A stretch of 64,000 bases of DNA from the NCBI RefSeq assembly GCF_042186555.1, contig NC_133328.1:497825106-497889105 (forward strand), given 5' to 3'. The stretch comes from Aquarana catesbeiana (Eukaryota > Chordata > Amphibia > Anura > Ranidae). Below, in pieces: positions 33,476 through 44,556 of this stretch. Numbering within the stretch: the stretch's first letter is position 1; every line of letters starts with the position of its first letter. The notes beneath the pieces were generated by a model, which was not told where the DNA came from, searched no databases, and worked only from the letters and a program-made list of their open reading frames with translations. The translations under genes and the position numbers were made by a program.

Positions 33476-33616
33476 TGTATGGATTTCTCTTCTGTTCATT
33501 TACTTTCAATTTTTTTAACTTATAAAAAATAAACTGTTAAAACTTAGATTTTCTGAAAGCATTCTTAATTTAGAGAATTGTGACACACCTGCCTAAAACG
33601 TTTGCACAGTAGTGTA

Positions 33617-34204
33617 TGTATGTGAATACATATGAAAAAAAAGCATTTATCCGCTGTACACATGATCATGGGGCATGATTTAAAATACAGAGGCCTGGGT
33701 TTTTATTCTCCACAGGCATTTTCAAATATTCAAAGCTATTTGTGGGAATTTCTAATCTACAGAGATCACTCCAAAGAGCTGACACTTAAACACTTCACAC
33801 AAAAGTTTCTTGTTTCCCACCGTTACATGTGGGTATAAAGTAAATATTGTATATAATATAATATGTCTGTGCCAGTTAAAATTAAATTAAACTCAGCAGC
33901 TGTATTTAAATATCCCCTGATACTCAATTAAATATACAATATACTGTAGGTGTCTCATCATACAGCAGAAGCAAAAGAATGTTACATCACTTCCGCTTTC
34001 AACGCAAAACATGTAATCACTTTCAAACCTGCAAATCATGTAGTGTTTCCATATTTTGTCCAACCCCTGTACCATTGTATTTTTTTCTGCAAAAATTTGC
34101 ATAATAATATACCATGACCCTCTTGTGTATTCAATGCTCTTATATTATATGAATATTTGCAAAGATCAACATAAAGCGTGCAACTACAGCATACATGGGG
34201 AATT
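33617..34204. other. Intron sequence, no feature recognised
   Basis: AT-rich, non-coding, with no repeat ends seen. Confidence 0.35.
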
Positions 34205-34760
34205 TTAGTTTACCAGCTTTTTCCGTTTACAGTTGGAGCAGTGGCCAGGATCGTAACCTTATCCAACTTGGTTGCGTCCAAAGTGGTGTTTGCCTTCTCC
34301 ATGAGGGGGTCCCCTTATTGCCTGTAAGAGCAGTATTCCACTCTGAATTTCAATGATAACTCTTCCTGGAGCTGAGCCATCTCTTCCGTCAATTTCTGGA
34401 TGGCCACCTACCATCGCGTGGGTTTATCTGAGCCTGTATTTATTGCCTACTGATATGATATGGCTGCTCCTAACAGTTTGTGGAACTTCAAGTTAGAGTT
34501 GATCTTATTTTTCTCTTGGAGGATTTCTCTGACCCAGTCAGACAACAGTCCATCTGGAAATCGTTCCTTCAGCCATCTGTTCACATCACCCCAGCTGAGC
34601 CGTTCTACTTGACCACTTTCCTTGTGGCATATTTCTGCTGTCATGTCTTGCAGTTCCAGTGCATATTGCAGAATGGATTCTCCTACTCTTTGCTTTCTGC
34701 CGATAGGGAGGGCCCTGGGGTCCCCTAATGTTACTACTTGATCATATGCTCCTCTAAAAG
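34205..34760 (-). pseudogene. Retrotransposon gag-like remnant
   Basis: Read on the minus strand from about 34760: a GDPRALPIGRKQRVGESILQ segment, YALELQD, ERLSWGDVNRWLKERF, and GLLSDWVREIL. The pattern, a short linker, R.R..GES...Y...L, and an ERF..GL helix pair, is that of capsid-like gag proteins of Ty3/gypsy-type elements and their domesticated PNMA relatives. The frame has stops near 34447 and beyond. No protease, reverse transcriptase or LTR is adjacent. Family assignment is inferred. Confidence 0.5.
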
Positions 34761-35611
34761 GTTAACTGTCCTATGCTGGCAGGTACAGGCTTAACTTTGT
34801 TTGCTTCTCCCTGTAAGGGATTAATGGCCAGTTTTGTCTGCTGAGTGTGTGGGATCCCATGTGATTAGATAAGGCTCCATAATCGCTTGACCCATATATT
34901 CATGTACTGACATGGCCCTGTGTACTTGGGTAATTGTTGCAGCACTTATCCTACCAGGAGTAAAGGGGTCATTATTACAGGGGCTTGCCTGCTTCCCTTT
35001 GGAGTAGTATTATTGGGCGCTGCTGTCACACCACTTCCATTAACATTCTGACATGGTCAATCCTGTTTTTAGATGCCATGTTTAAACAGAATAAAAAATC
35101 AGCTGAATGATCAGACAGGGAGTAATTGTAACTTGCAATTTAATAAGTTGAGAGCAATAATACAAAACAGGTTTAGGATGGCAAAACTCAAACATACGCT
35201 GAAGAATAACGAAAGATGCAAAAACCTGAAAGATGCACAAATATAGAATCTTTACAGCAATGTCTCTGTGACTCGATAAGGGTAAAAGGTGGGCTTTATA
35301 GCATAGTCTCTTTAAGAAAACTATACCAAGACAACTAATGACAGAAAGTCAGGATAAATCACTACTTTAGTAAACAGTTCAGAACACAATTATCACAGCA
35401 TCCCTCATAGTGAAGTCCAGGAAAATCTGGTAATGGTGAATAGCTCAAGCGATTCAAGGACAGAGGGCCACCCCACTGGAACTACAATACTCTGTTAGCA
35501 ATCAGGGAAGGGCTTCCTGCATTAGCTTAGTCTTCTGGAGAAGTTGCATGCTATTAGGTTCTGGCAAGGCCGCCCCATGTTAGTTCTAACAGTGGAGGGC
35601 TCTCACTTGCA
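34761..35611. other. Non-coding sequence, no feature recognised
   Basis: No protein domain or repeat boundary was identified. Parts may belong to the retroelement that supplied the gag remnant. Confidence 0.3.
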
Positions 35612-36827
35612 TAGTTGCCAACATTTAAAAAAAAATTTTAAGGACACTTTTTTCCAGAAAGCCAGTGTAGGTGGAGTAGTATATTAAACTAGGGGCATGG
35701 CATTTGATTTGTGGGTGTGGTTGACCTGGAAAAATGGGTATGGTTTAAATTACTCTAAATATTGGGTGTGGCTTAAAGGGGGTGTGGTTAAATAGAGTCT
35801 GTTCACATCCGCCTGTCCATAGGGATGCATAAACCTTTCCATCAGGTCGGCCTGAAAAACTGACAGGCAAACCTGATGGGACCCGCCGTGTGAAAGGGAC
35901 CATTAGTGATTGTGTCAGCAAGGAGTGACTGTAAGAAATTGGGTTTAAATCTGCACTGCCCAATTTCTCACAATCAGGACAGTGCTACATGAAAAAAAAG
36001 GAGATACCATCTTTGTCAACTAACAGCATTTTTTTTACTTCCATCTAAAAGTCTAAAATATAGACGTAAAAGAGTGCTGTTAGCTGACATGTAGTACTGT
36101 CCTGACTGTGAGAAATTGGGCTCTGCAGTTTTAAACCCAATTTCTCACAGTCCAGTGACTGCTGGATTAAAAAAAATAAAAATAAAACACATTTACCATC
36201 AGAGCCCTCCTTTACCATCAGAGTCCTCCTCTACCATCAGATTCCCCCTTTACCATCAGAGCCCCCCTTTACCATCAGAGTCCCCACTTACAGAAAGAGC
36301 CATTCCAGTGCTGGAATTGTGCATGGCGGGGAAGGAGAGGAGGAAAGCAGAGACAAGGTGAGGCTGGAGCAGGATTGCGGGGAGCAGTGAAAGAGAAGCA
36401 GAATAGAAGATCTGGACAGGAGAGGAGGGGAGAGATTATTGGGGAAATAAGTTTAGCTGAGCACAGAGATCACAGACCTGTCATATGAGATCCAGCATGA
36501 CAGAAAGTGGAGGTTGGCACGGTGACGCCCTGTGCATAGACATCCTTGCAAGTAATTCAGCACTCTCCTCCTTGTTGTTCTCATACACAGCCTTTACACA
36601 GCAGAAGGCAGACCGGGACGGACCGGGCACGATCATCCCTGTGGAACGCATGTTGTGAGAACACCCCCGAGTGGCCAGCCAAGGATCACCCCTTGGCTAG
36701 CCACGCCCCCAAATGAATCTCAACCAATGACAATGAAGGAGGCAGGCGCCAGCTGACACTTCCTCACCTGAACAGCTTGGGACAATTTGTGAATGTCCCG
36801 GGCAATTCGGGACTGTTGGCAACCACG
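35612..36827. mobile_element. Non-autonomous hAT element with 8-bp TSD
   Basis: The 8-bp duplication CACTTGCA is at 35604-35611 and 36828-36835. Ends TAGTTGCCAACA and, inversely, GTGGTTGCCAACA form the TIR. Inside are a long hairpin (35916-36164), a short tandem run of TACCATCAGAG(C/T)CC units (36195-36290) and GC-rich sequence, but no transposase. Confidence 0.85.
35916..36164. repeat. Long hairpin: two ~76-bp inverted arms
   Basis: The arms 35916-35991 and 36088-36164 are inverted copies with few mismatches; both contain GAAATTGGG, TTTAAACCC and GACAGT(G/A)CTACATG. The spacer is about 96 bp. Within each arm AGAAATTGGG and CCCAATTTCT are themselves inverted, so each arm can also fold alone. 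Confidence 0.88.
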
Positions 36828-37071
36828 CACTTGCAGATCACAGCCTCTCTGAGCTCCTGAGGAATGGAAGCTGAGAAATATATATTTCCTGAACATGTCC
36901 AGCAACCTAGAGTTGTGGGAAATGCTAAAGAAGAAAAGCTAATTCTGCAAGTTGTCACCAGTAGAGTAGTAGAGAGGAAATCTTCCAACAGGGACCCTTG
37001 TTGAGGTGACAACTAAGGGATGATTTACCTCACTTTGGAGAGATTTCTCCTCACTTCTTGTTTTATCTATG

Positions 37072-37825
37072 TAGCACCCTCTAGTGTGTGCTACTAGAAG
37101 AGTAGTGTAGGTAAAAGTTTTGGCTCGCTCTAGGATTAAAACCTGAGTCACTGAATCTGGGTCAGGGTTACTAGAGGCCAGGGCTGGATGACTCATCCTG
37201 ACAGCTCTCTGGTGCTTCTCCCTGGTATCTGGAATATTGGAGAATGTTCTAGAACTAGTGGGTGGAGGTCGAGAGGAGCTGTCATGAATATTTAGGAAAC
37301 CTCAACCAACCCAAAGAAATGGGCTGGCAGGGGGACTGAGAAAATCCCAAAAATAGACATGAGCCATGCCAGCAGGGGAGTCGGGTGGAAAATGGAGATG
37401 GAGTGCTGAGGAGAGGCTGTGGGTAGCCCTTGAGGGACCCCTGCTGGGGAGGAGTTTTGCCTCGGGCTGGGGCTCAGGATAGCTGGCCTGGAAGGATTCC
37501 ACCTTAGGAGGCAACTGGAAGTATAAATGCCGGAGGAGGCAGCAGGAAAGAGCAAGCAGAGAGAGTAATATCAGCACAGTACAGGGACAACACAAGGGGA
37601 GAGACTGTCAGCTGAAGCAGTGCTCTCTGAAGACAGCGTTGTGCTCAAGTCTTCATCCTTGCCCTGGGTAATCTCTATAGAAGCGTGCCAGTCAGGAAGA
37701 AATATGGAGACACTGCAGCTCTTATCTGAGTGCAGTAAATGGTAAATGGTGAATGGCACATGGTTTAATAAAAAGTTATAAAATGGAAACTCACAAAGGG
37801 CAGTAGTAATCAGGCATATCAAAAC
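37072..37825 (+). other. LTR-like region
   Basis: It begins TGTAGCACCCTCTAGTGTG, similar in style to the TGTAGC end of the LTR at 23784-25617. It has a TATA-box-like GTATAAATG at 37521 and AATAAA at 37768. I could not fix the right end or a TSD. It directly precedes the PLE coding region. Confidence 0.35.
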
Positions 37826-37829
37826 CCCT

Positions 37830-39800
37830 TTACATTATTTGTCGATCTCCACAAATTCATCCGTAGCTTAATAGTCAAACGTTATTACAACATACAGGCT
37901 TTCAAAGGAAATCTTGCCACACAGTCTGCTAACAACACCACCGCTGAAGACCCTCTGGAGACAAATCCCCTCAATGCAATTGGCCTAGCTCTTCTTGAAG
38001 ACTTGTACACCGACTTGGAGGAAGAAGAATCCAATAACATGCCATTCCTCACTCAACTTCCACCGATTTCTCCTCCAGTTCAACATAGTAATCTTCGTCC
38101 AAAGTCCATATTCAATCCAACACATGTAAAAGGACTATACATCCAGAGCTTCTATCAGGTGGTACTTTCGAATTTACAACGCATGTGCAACTCCCCAGCT
38201 TCAGACCACAGCATTCGTTCCAATCTCATCATCTTGGAAAAACAAACCCTTAAACGTCTATCTACTGATACGAATATTATCACAACCTCGCTTCATTAAT
38301 GAAGCAAAGCAACCAGTGAACGGAGCTCCAAAAGAAGGGATCATTTCAAAAACAGAAGTCGCTTTCCCACTCGGAGACAGCTATAGCACACCATATTTTT
38401 ACCACCTGCCTAAGATCCATAAGAGCTTCACCAACCCTTCAGGATGCCCCAAAGTAGTGGCCATGGAAAGCATTACCAACTATTTTTCCATTTATGTTAA
38501 CCATTACCTTCAGCCTTTGGCTCAACAATTACCGGCCTACTTCCGAGACTGCATTCATCCCCTCAGTACTTTGAAGAATTACTCCTGGAAGGAATCTTAC
38601 CTGTGGGTCTCTCTTGACATTGCCTCACTGTATACCTCAATCCCTCATCAAGTGGCACTCCGTTCGGTTGAATGTTTCCTTTACAAAGATTCTCTCATCA
38701 ACACAAAACAGGCCCTATTTATTAGAGACACCACCCATTTTTGTCTTACACATAATTATTTTCAATTTGACACCAAGTTCAATCTATAAACCCAGGGCAC
38801 AGCCATGGGGGCAAATTTTGCCCCCAGCTATGCCAATCTGGCTATATGTTTTTGGGAAAACCACTCGATCTGGAGGAAAAATCCGTATGCAAAAAATATT
38901 GTCTATTATGGACGATACATCAATATCATCATCATTTGGGATGGTCCGAGATCACTTATAGAAGCGTTCATCTCATACTGTATAATTCCAACCAGCTAGG
39001 CCTCTCATTCACACATGTCTGTGATCCAGACAACCTGGCTTTCCTACACTTAGAGCTCTGCCACACAGATACTACTATATATGCCAAAAATTACAACAGG
39101 ACTACGTCAGGGAATTCCTACCTTCATTTTCAGGGCTGCCAGCACCCCAGGTGGACAGCTAACATATCCAAAAGCCAATTCTGCAGACTCCGACATAACT
39201 GTACGCGTGATTAAGATAACGCCGTCCAAAGAAACCTTCTTAAACGAAAGTTTGAAGAAAAAGTATACCCCTCTATGTTGGTAGAGGAGGCCTTTGAACT
39301 GTACCTCAACTACCATGATAAAAATTCCACTCAAATAAAGCCTGAAACTGACAGCATACCTCATTCTTTGAGGTTAACAACACAATTCCACATTTAAAAC
39401 AGGAGAATGGAACGTATCCTCAAAAAACACTGGAGTATACTCCAAGAGGACCCTCATCTGAAGTCCTCCATTACAGAGAAACCCAAGATCTTCTACAGAT
39501 GGACCTGCAACATAAAGAGCAAAACTGCCCAAAGTAAATTAAAAACGTCAAAACTTCCTGCACGACCAACCCTGACGTTTTTGTCCATCAAAGGTATGTT
39601 CCAGTGTCACAAATACAACGGCCTCACCTGCAAACATGTTCAGCATGGTCAGAGAGAATTTACAACGAAGGGCAAAGCCTACATCCTTGATTTCTACAAT
39701 TGCTCCACAGAGTTTGCCATATACTGTCTATCTTGCCCCTGTAAACTACTATACAGTATGTAGGTAGAACTATTAGAACTGTCAGAAAGAGGTCTGGCCA
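37830..39800 (+). pseudogene. Penelope-like reverse transcriptase + GIY-YIG ORF, broken
   Basis: Near 37830 the frame gives LFVDLHKFIRSLIVKRYYNI, a conserved PLE N-terminal motif. Then NPTHVKGLYIQSFYQVVL; YFYHLPKIHKS; VSLDIASLYTSIPH with the motif-A Asp (about 38616); a stop at 38787 just before TQGTAMGANFAPSYANL; and YGRYINIIIIW at about 38900-38935, where PLEs normally have YIDD. DTTIYAKNYNRTTSGNSYLH and HPRWTANISKSQFCRLRHNC follow. After a frame change come RILKKHWSILQEDPHL, a CHKYNGLTC cluster, and AIYCLSCPCKLLY then, shifted, YVGRTIRTVRKR of the GIY-YIG nuclease. Loss of both catalytic aspartates plus stops make it inactive. Confidence 0.88.
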
Positions 39801-39891
39801 ACACTGAGTTCTGGATAACAGCCAAGACTCAGGTGAGAAATCCCCTAAACACACCTTAGTTACAGCTCAACAGTAAAAAGGCACACTATAC

Positions 39892-39895
<4 letters not shown>

Positions 39896-39952
<57 letters not shown>
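39896..39952. repeat. (TA)n microsatellite, left part
   Basis: About 28 TA units, followed by CACACACATATATACATACA up to the Tc1 end at 39979. It appears to be the left half of one tract split by the transposon. Confidence 0.9.
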
Positions 39953-39962
<10 letters not shown>

Positions 39963-39978
39963 TATATACATACATATA

Positions 39979-41606
39979 CAGTATCTCACAAAAGTGAGTA
40001 CACCCCTCACATTTTTGTAAATATTTTATTATATCTTTCATATGACAACACTGAAGAAATGACACTTTGCTACAATGTAAATTAGTGAGTGTACATCTTG
40101 TATAACAGTGTAAATTTGCTGTCCCCTCAAAATAACTCAACACACATCCATTGATGTTTAAACCACTGGCAACAAAAGTGAGTACACCGTTAAGTGAAAG
40201 TGTCCAAATTGGGCCCAATTAGCCATTTTCCCTCCCCGGTTTTATGTGACTCGTTAGTGTTACAAGGTCTCAGGTGTGAATGGGGAGCAGGTGTGTTAAA
40301 TTTGGTGTTATCGCTCTCACTCTCTCATGCTGGTCACTAGAAGTTTAACATGGCACCTCATGGCATAGAACTCTCTGAGGATCTGAAAAAAATAATTGTT
40401 GCTCTACATAAAAATGGCCTTGGCTATAAGAAGATTGCCAAGACCCTGAAACTGAACTACAGCATGGTGGCCAAGGCCATACAGCGGTTTAACAGGACAG
40501 GTTCCACTCAGAACAGGCCTCGCCATGGTCGACCGAGGAAGTTGAGTACATGTACTCACCGTCATATCCAGAGGATGCCTTTGGAAAATAGACGTATGAG
40601 TGCTGCCAGCATTGCTGCAGAGGTTGAAGGGGTGGGGGGGTCAGCCTGTCAGTGCTCAGACCATACGCCGCACACAGCATCAAATTGGTCTGCATGGCTG
40701 TCATCCCAGAAGGAAGCCTCTTCTAAAGATGATGCACAAGAAGTTTGCTGAAGACAAGCAGACTAAGGGCATGAATTACTGGAACCATGTCCTGTGGTCT
40801 CATGAGACCAAGATAAACTTCTTTGGTTCAGATGGTGTCAAGCGTGTGTGGCGGCAACCAGGTGAGGAGTACAAAGACAAGTGTGTCTTGCCTACAGTTA
40901 AGTATGGTGGTGTGAGTGTCATGGTCTGGGGCTACATGAGTGCTGCCGGCACTGGGGAGCTACAGTTCATTGAGGGAACCATGAATGCCAACTTATACTG
41001 TGACATACTGAAGCAGAGTATGATCCTCTCCCTTTGGAGACTGGGCCACAGGGCAGTATGCCAACATGATAACAACTCCCAAACACACCTCCAAGACGAC
41101 CACTGTCTTGCTAAAGAAGCTGAGGGTAAAGGTGGTGGACTGGCCAAGCATGTCTCCAGACCTAAACCCTATTGAGCATCTGTGGGGCATCCTGAAAATG
41201 AAGGTGGAGGAGCGCAAGGTCTCTAACATCCATCAGCTCCATGATGTCATCACGGAGGAGTGGAAGAGGACTCCAGTGGCAACCTGTGAAGCTCTGGTGA
41301 ACTCCATGCCCAAGAGGGTTAAGGCAGTGCTGGAAAATAATGGTGGCCACACAAAATATTGACACTTTGGGCCCAATTCGGACAATTTCATTTAGGGGTG
41401 TACTCACTTTTGTTGCCAGCGGTTTAGAGCTTAATGGCTGTGTGTTGAGTTATTTTGAGGGGACAGCAAAGTTACACTCTTATACTAGATGTACAATCAC
41501 TACTTTACATTGAAGCAAATTGTCATTTCTTCAGTGTTGTCACATGAAAAGATATAATAAAATATTTACATAAATGTGAGGGGTGTACTCACTTTTGTGA
41601 TATACC

Positions 41607-41607
<1 letters not shown>
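39979..41607 (+). mobile_element. Tc1-type transposon inserted in a (TA)n tract
   Basis: Ends CAGTATCTCACAAAAGTGAG and, inversely, CGGTATATCACAAAAGTGAG are TIRs; TA flanks both sides and merges with the microsatellite. Inner repeats (AAATAACTCAACACACA / TGTGTGTTGAGTTATTTTG, ACTGAAGAAATGACA / TGTCATTTCTTCAGT) are also mirrored, so the TIR is about 0.2 kb long. It carries a transposase of usual size. Confidence 0.92.
40350..41362 (+). pseudogene. Tc1 transposase, nearly full length with frameshifts
   Basis: The start MAPHGIELSEDLKKIIVALH leads into two helix-turn-helix units (GYKKIAKTLKLNYSMVAKAI; RHGRPRKLS). A frame change near 40630-40660 continues with RKPLLKMMHKKFAEDK. The first catalytic site reads LWSHETKINFFG; the family has Asp where His stands. 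A second frame change lies at QHDNN/PKHTSK (about 41065-41085), and the Glu is in LNPIEHLWGILK (about 41165-41200). It ends GGHTKY at 41359. At least two frameshifts and the Asp-to-His change make it inactive. Confidence 0.9.

Positions 41608-41667
<60 letters not shown>
41608..41667. repeat. (TA)n microsatellite, right part
   Basis: About 30 TA units lie between the right end of one Tc1 and the left end of the next. Confidence 0.9.
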
Positions 41668-41671
<4 letters not shown>

Positions 41672-42895
41672 CACAGTGGGGAAAAGTATTCAGACCCCCT
41701 TACATTTTTCACTCTTTGTTATATTGCAGCCATTTGCTAAAACCATTTAAGTTCATTTTTTTTCCTCATTAATGTACACACAGCACTCCATGTTGACAGA
41801 AAAACACAGAATTGTTGACATTTTTGCAGATTTATTAAAAAAGAAAAATTGAAATATCACATGGTCCTAAGTATTCAGACCCTTTGCTCAGTATTTAGTA
41901 GGCGCACCCTTTTGATCTAATACAGCCATGAGTATTTTTGGGAAAGATGCAACAAGTTTTTCACACTTGGATTTGGGGATCCTCTGCCATTCTTCCTTGC
42001 AGATCCTCTCCATTTCTGTCAGGTTGGATGGTAAACGTTGGTGGACAGCCATTTTTAGGTCTCTCCAGAGATGCTCAATTGGGTTTAAGTCAGGGCTCTG
42101 TCTGGGCCAACCAAACATTCAAGAACAGTCACGGAGTTGTTGTGAAGCCACTCCTTCGTTATTTTAGCTGTGTGCTTAGGTTCATTGTCTTGTTGGAAGG
42201 CAAACCTTCGGCCCAGTCTGAGGTCCTGAGGACTCTGGAGAAGGTTTTCGTCCAGGATATCCCTGTACTTGGTCGCATTCATCTTTCCCTCGATTGCAAC
42301 CAGTCATCCTGTCCCTGCAGCTGAAAAGCACCCCCGCAGCATGATGCTGCCACCACCATGCTTCATTGTTGTGACTGTATTGGACAGGTGATGAGCAGTG
42401 CCTGGTTTTCTCCACACATACCGTTTAGAATTAAGGACAAAAAGTTCTATCTTGGTCTCATCGGACCAAAGAATCTTAGTTCTCACCATCTTGGAGTCCT
42501 TCAGGTGTTTTTTTAGCAAACTCCATGCGGGCTTTCATGTGTCTTGCACTGAGGAGAGGCTTCCGTCGGGCCACTCTACCATAAAGCCCCGACTGGTGGA
42601 GGGCTGCAGTGATGGTTGACTATCTACAACTTTCTCCCATCTCCCGACTGCATCTCTGGAGCTCAGCCATAGTGATGTTTGGGTTCTTCTTTACCTCTCT
42701 CACCAAGGCTCTTCTCCCCTGATAGCTCAGTTTGGCTGGACGGCCAGCTCTAGGAAGGGTTCTGGTCGTCCCAAACGTCTTCCATTTAAGGATTATGGAG
42801 GCCACTGTGCTCTTAGGAACCTTAAGTGCAGCAGAAATTTTTTGTAACCTTGGCCAGATCTGTGCCTTGCCACAATTATGTCTCTGAGCTTTTTA
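41672..42895 (-). mobile_element. Second Tc1-type transposon, truncated
   Basis: The left end CAGTGGGGAAAAGTATTCAG (41674) abuts the (TA)n tract. The transposase runs on the minus strand and the sequence loses Tc1 character after about 42893, so the 5' TIR and first codons are missing. It is a different Tc1 family from the neighbour at 39979. Confidence 0.85.
41888..42895 (-). pseudogene. Tc1 transposase, broken
   Basis: In order on the minus strand: KLRDIIVARHRSGQGYKK; then, shifted, VASIILKWKTFGTTRTLPRA and GRPAKLS; ALVREVKKNPNITMAELQR; ILWSDETKIELF with the first Asp (about 42440-42475); TMKHGGGSIMLRGCFSAAGT; FAFQQDNEPKHTAK with the second Asp (about 42185); and SPDLNPIEHLWRDLK with the Glu (about 42070). 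It ends GAPTKY at 41888. The triad is present but split over at least three frames. Confidence 0.88.
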
Positions 42896-43524
42896 GGACA
42901 GGATGTTCCCAGTCTGTAATGGGCAGTTGCTGAATTAACACAAAAGACTGTTAGTTCCCCTGGAGTGATTAGCAGGAGCTGCAATATGTGAACCAAGTTT
43001 GTGCAGGAGGAAGGAAAAAAAGGATTTTGTTCAAATAAGGAGGGAGTCATCCCCTTTGTCCATAGTTCAGGACATTTTCCAAGTTGGGCATCCCATAAAT
43101 TCCCTACCCCATCCAAGTTATCAACCCCTAATAAATCATCAAACACAAGCCAAGGACTGTTCTTCTGTGTTGGAATGCATGAAAGAAATGCTGTGTGCCT
43201 GACCATGAAGCAGTGGGGAATTCTAACTCAGCAGCTCCTACGTGGGGTGTGCTACATCTATGGGAAAGAAAGAGAAGGGAAATGGAAATCCAACGCTGAT
43301 GGCAAAAAAAGCATGGAAGTTGCTTTAATCCTTTCCTATTCAATCCAAAACCAAATAAAAAGGTATTGGCTTTAAAGATACTTTCAGGCATATGAAGTGA
43401 ACACTGTAATTTCTCAATATCATGCTCCCAAACCTTTCTACTTGGCTGTAATACTGCATAGTGCATAGCACTGTGGTGACCTGCAGTGATCATTTTTATG
43501 CCATTCATCAAGGTAAACTTAGAC
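42896..43524. other. Non-coding sequence, no feature recognised
   Basis: No repeat end or domain identified. The open frames on the minus strand at 43128-43553 have no recognisable family. Confidence 0.35.
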
Positions 43525-44556
43525 AGTGTAAAAGGTAAAATAAAAAAACACAACTGTTTTTGACAAGTCCTTTATTTAAATAAATAAATAAATGTCCCCA
43601 AAGTAGATCCAACATCAACCACGATGCCCAACGCTACCGCCTACCCGGAAAAAAAAAAAGTTCTGCACCCGACGAAGGCACTCAGCGTCTGACAGCTCCG
43701 CCATCTGACAGTTCTTAAATAAGGGGCAGGACCACCTATGATGTCATCAGGTTACCACTCCGCCTTATGACATCGATCCAGCATGCCCGGTCAATGATGT
43801 CACAAGGGGGCCGGGTCATCTGATTACGTCATCGGGTGGCAGTGCCCCTTGGTTATTTAAAGTGGTTCTAAAGGCTGAAGGTTTTCTACTGTCATGCATT
43901 CTATGTATGAAGGTAAAAAATCTTCTGTGCAGCATCCTCCCACAGCCTCCCTAATACTTGCCTGAGCTACCTCTCGATCCAGCAATGTGCACGAGATCAT
44001 CGGCTCTCTGGGGACTCTCCCTCTTTATTAGCTGAGACAGCAGCAGGAGCCTTTGGCTCCCGCTGCTTCAATCACAGCCAGTGAGCCAATGAGGAGAGAG
44101 AGGGGGCGGGCTGAGCCGGGGCTCCATGTCTGAATGGACAAGCAGAGCAGCAGCTTGGGAGCTCACCTGCTTGGGTGCCTTCATTGCAAGCTGCTTGCTG
44201 TGGGGGCACTCGGCAGGAGGGAGGGTCCAGGAGCACTGACGATGGACCTGAGAAGATGAGGATCTGGGATGCTCTGTGCAAAACCACGGCACAGAGCAGG
44301 TAAGTATAACATTTTTGTTATTTAAAAAAAAAAAAATGTTTGTGTTTAATATCATTTCAAGAACTGTCAGACGGTGAAGCTGTCAGACGACAGGAGCCTT
44401 CGTCAGGGTGCAGAGGTTTTTTGGGGGTTTTTTCAGGTCGGTGGTAGCAGCAGGCATCGTGATTGATGCTGGAAACTTCGGTGGACATTTATTTTTTAAT
44501 AAAGGAATAAAGGAATTATCAAAAACTGTTGTGTTTTATTTACTTTTTAAATTTTT
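43525..44556. mobile_element. Foldback element with ~190-bp inverted ends
   Basis: The left arm 43525-43715 and right arm 44362-44556 are inverted copies. Paired landmarks are AACTGTTTTTGA, TCCTTTATT, AATAAATGTCC, AGCATCAATCACGATGCC-like, TCTGCACC..GACGAAGGC, TCTGACAGCT and TCTGACAGTTC. The interior contains the dispersed repeat 43857-44345. No coding sequence. Confidence 0.78.
43857..44345 (+). repeat. 0.4-kb dispersed repeat, copy 2
   Basis: It starts TTTAAAGTGGTTCTAAAGGC and shares the landmarks AAGGTTTTCTACTGTCATGC, AATGTGCACGAGATCA, AATCACAGCCAGTGAGCC, AAGCTGCTTGC and GCAAAACCACGG with copy 1 (22830). Confidence 0.8.

Larger units (their letters stand above)
31613..33614 (+). mobile_element. 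Tc1-type transposon split by a TTAA MITE
   Basis: Ends CAGTACTGTGCAGAAATTTT and, inversely, CACTACTGTGCAAACGTTTT are flanked by TA (31611-31612, 33615-33616). Sub-terminal AGACAGGTGT / AGGCAGGTGT match too. Without the MITE it is about 1.53 kb. It lies a few dozen bases upstream of exon A on the gene's strand. Confidence 0.88.
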
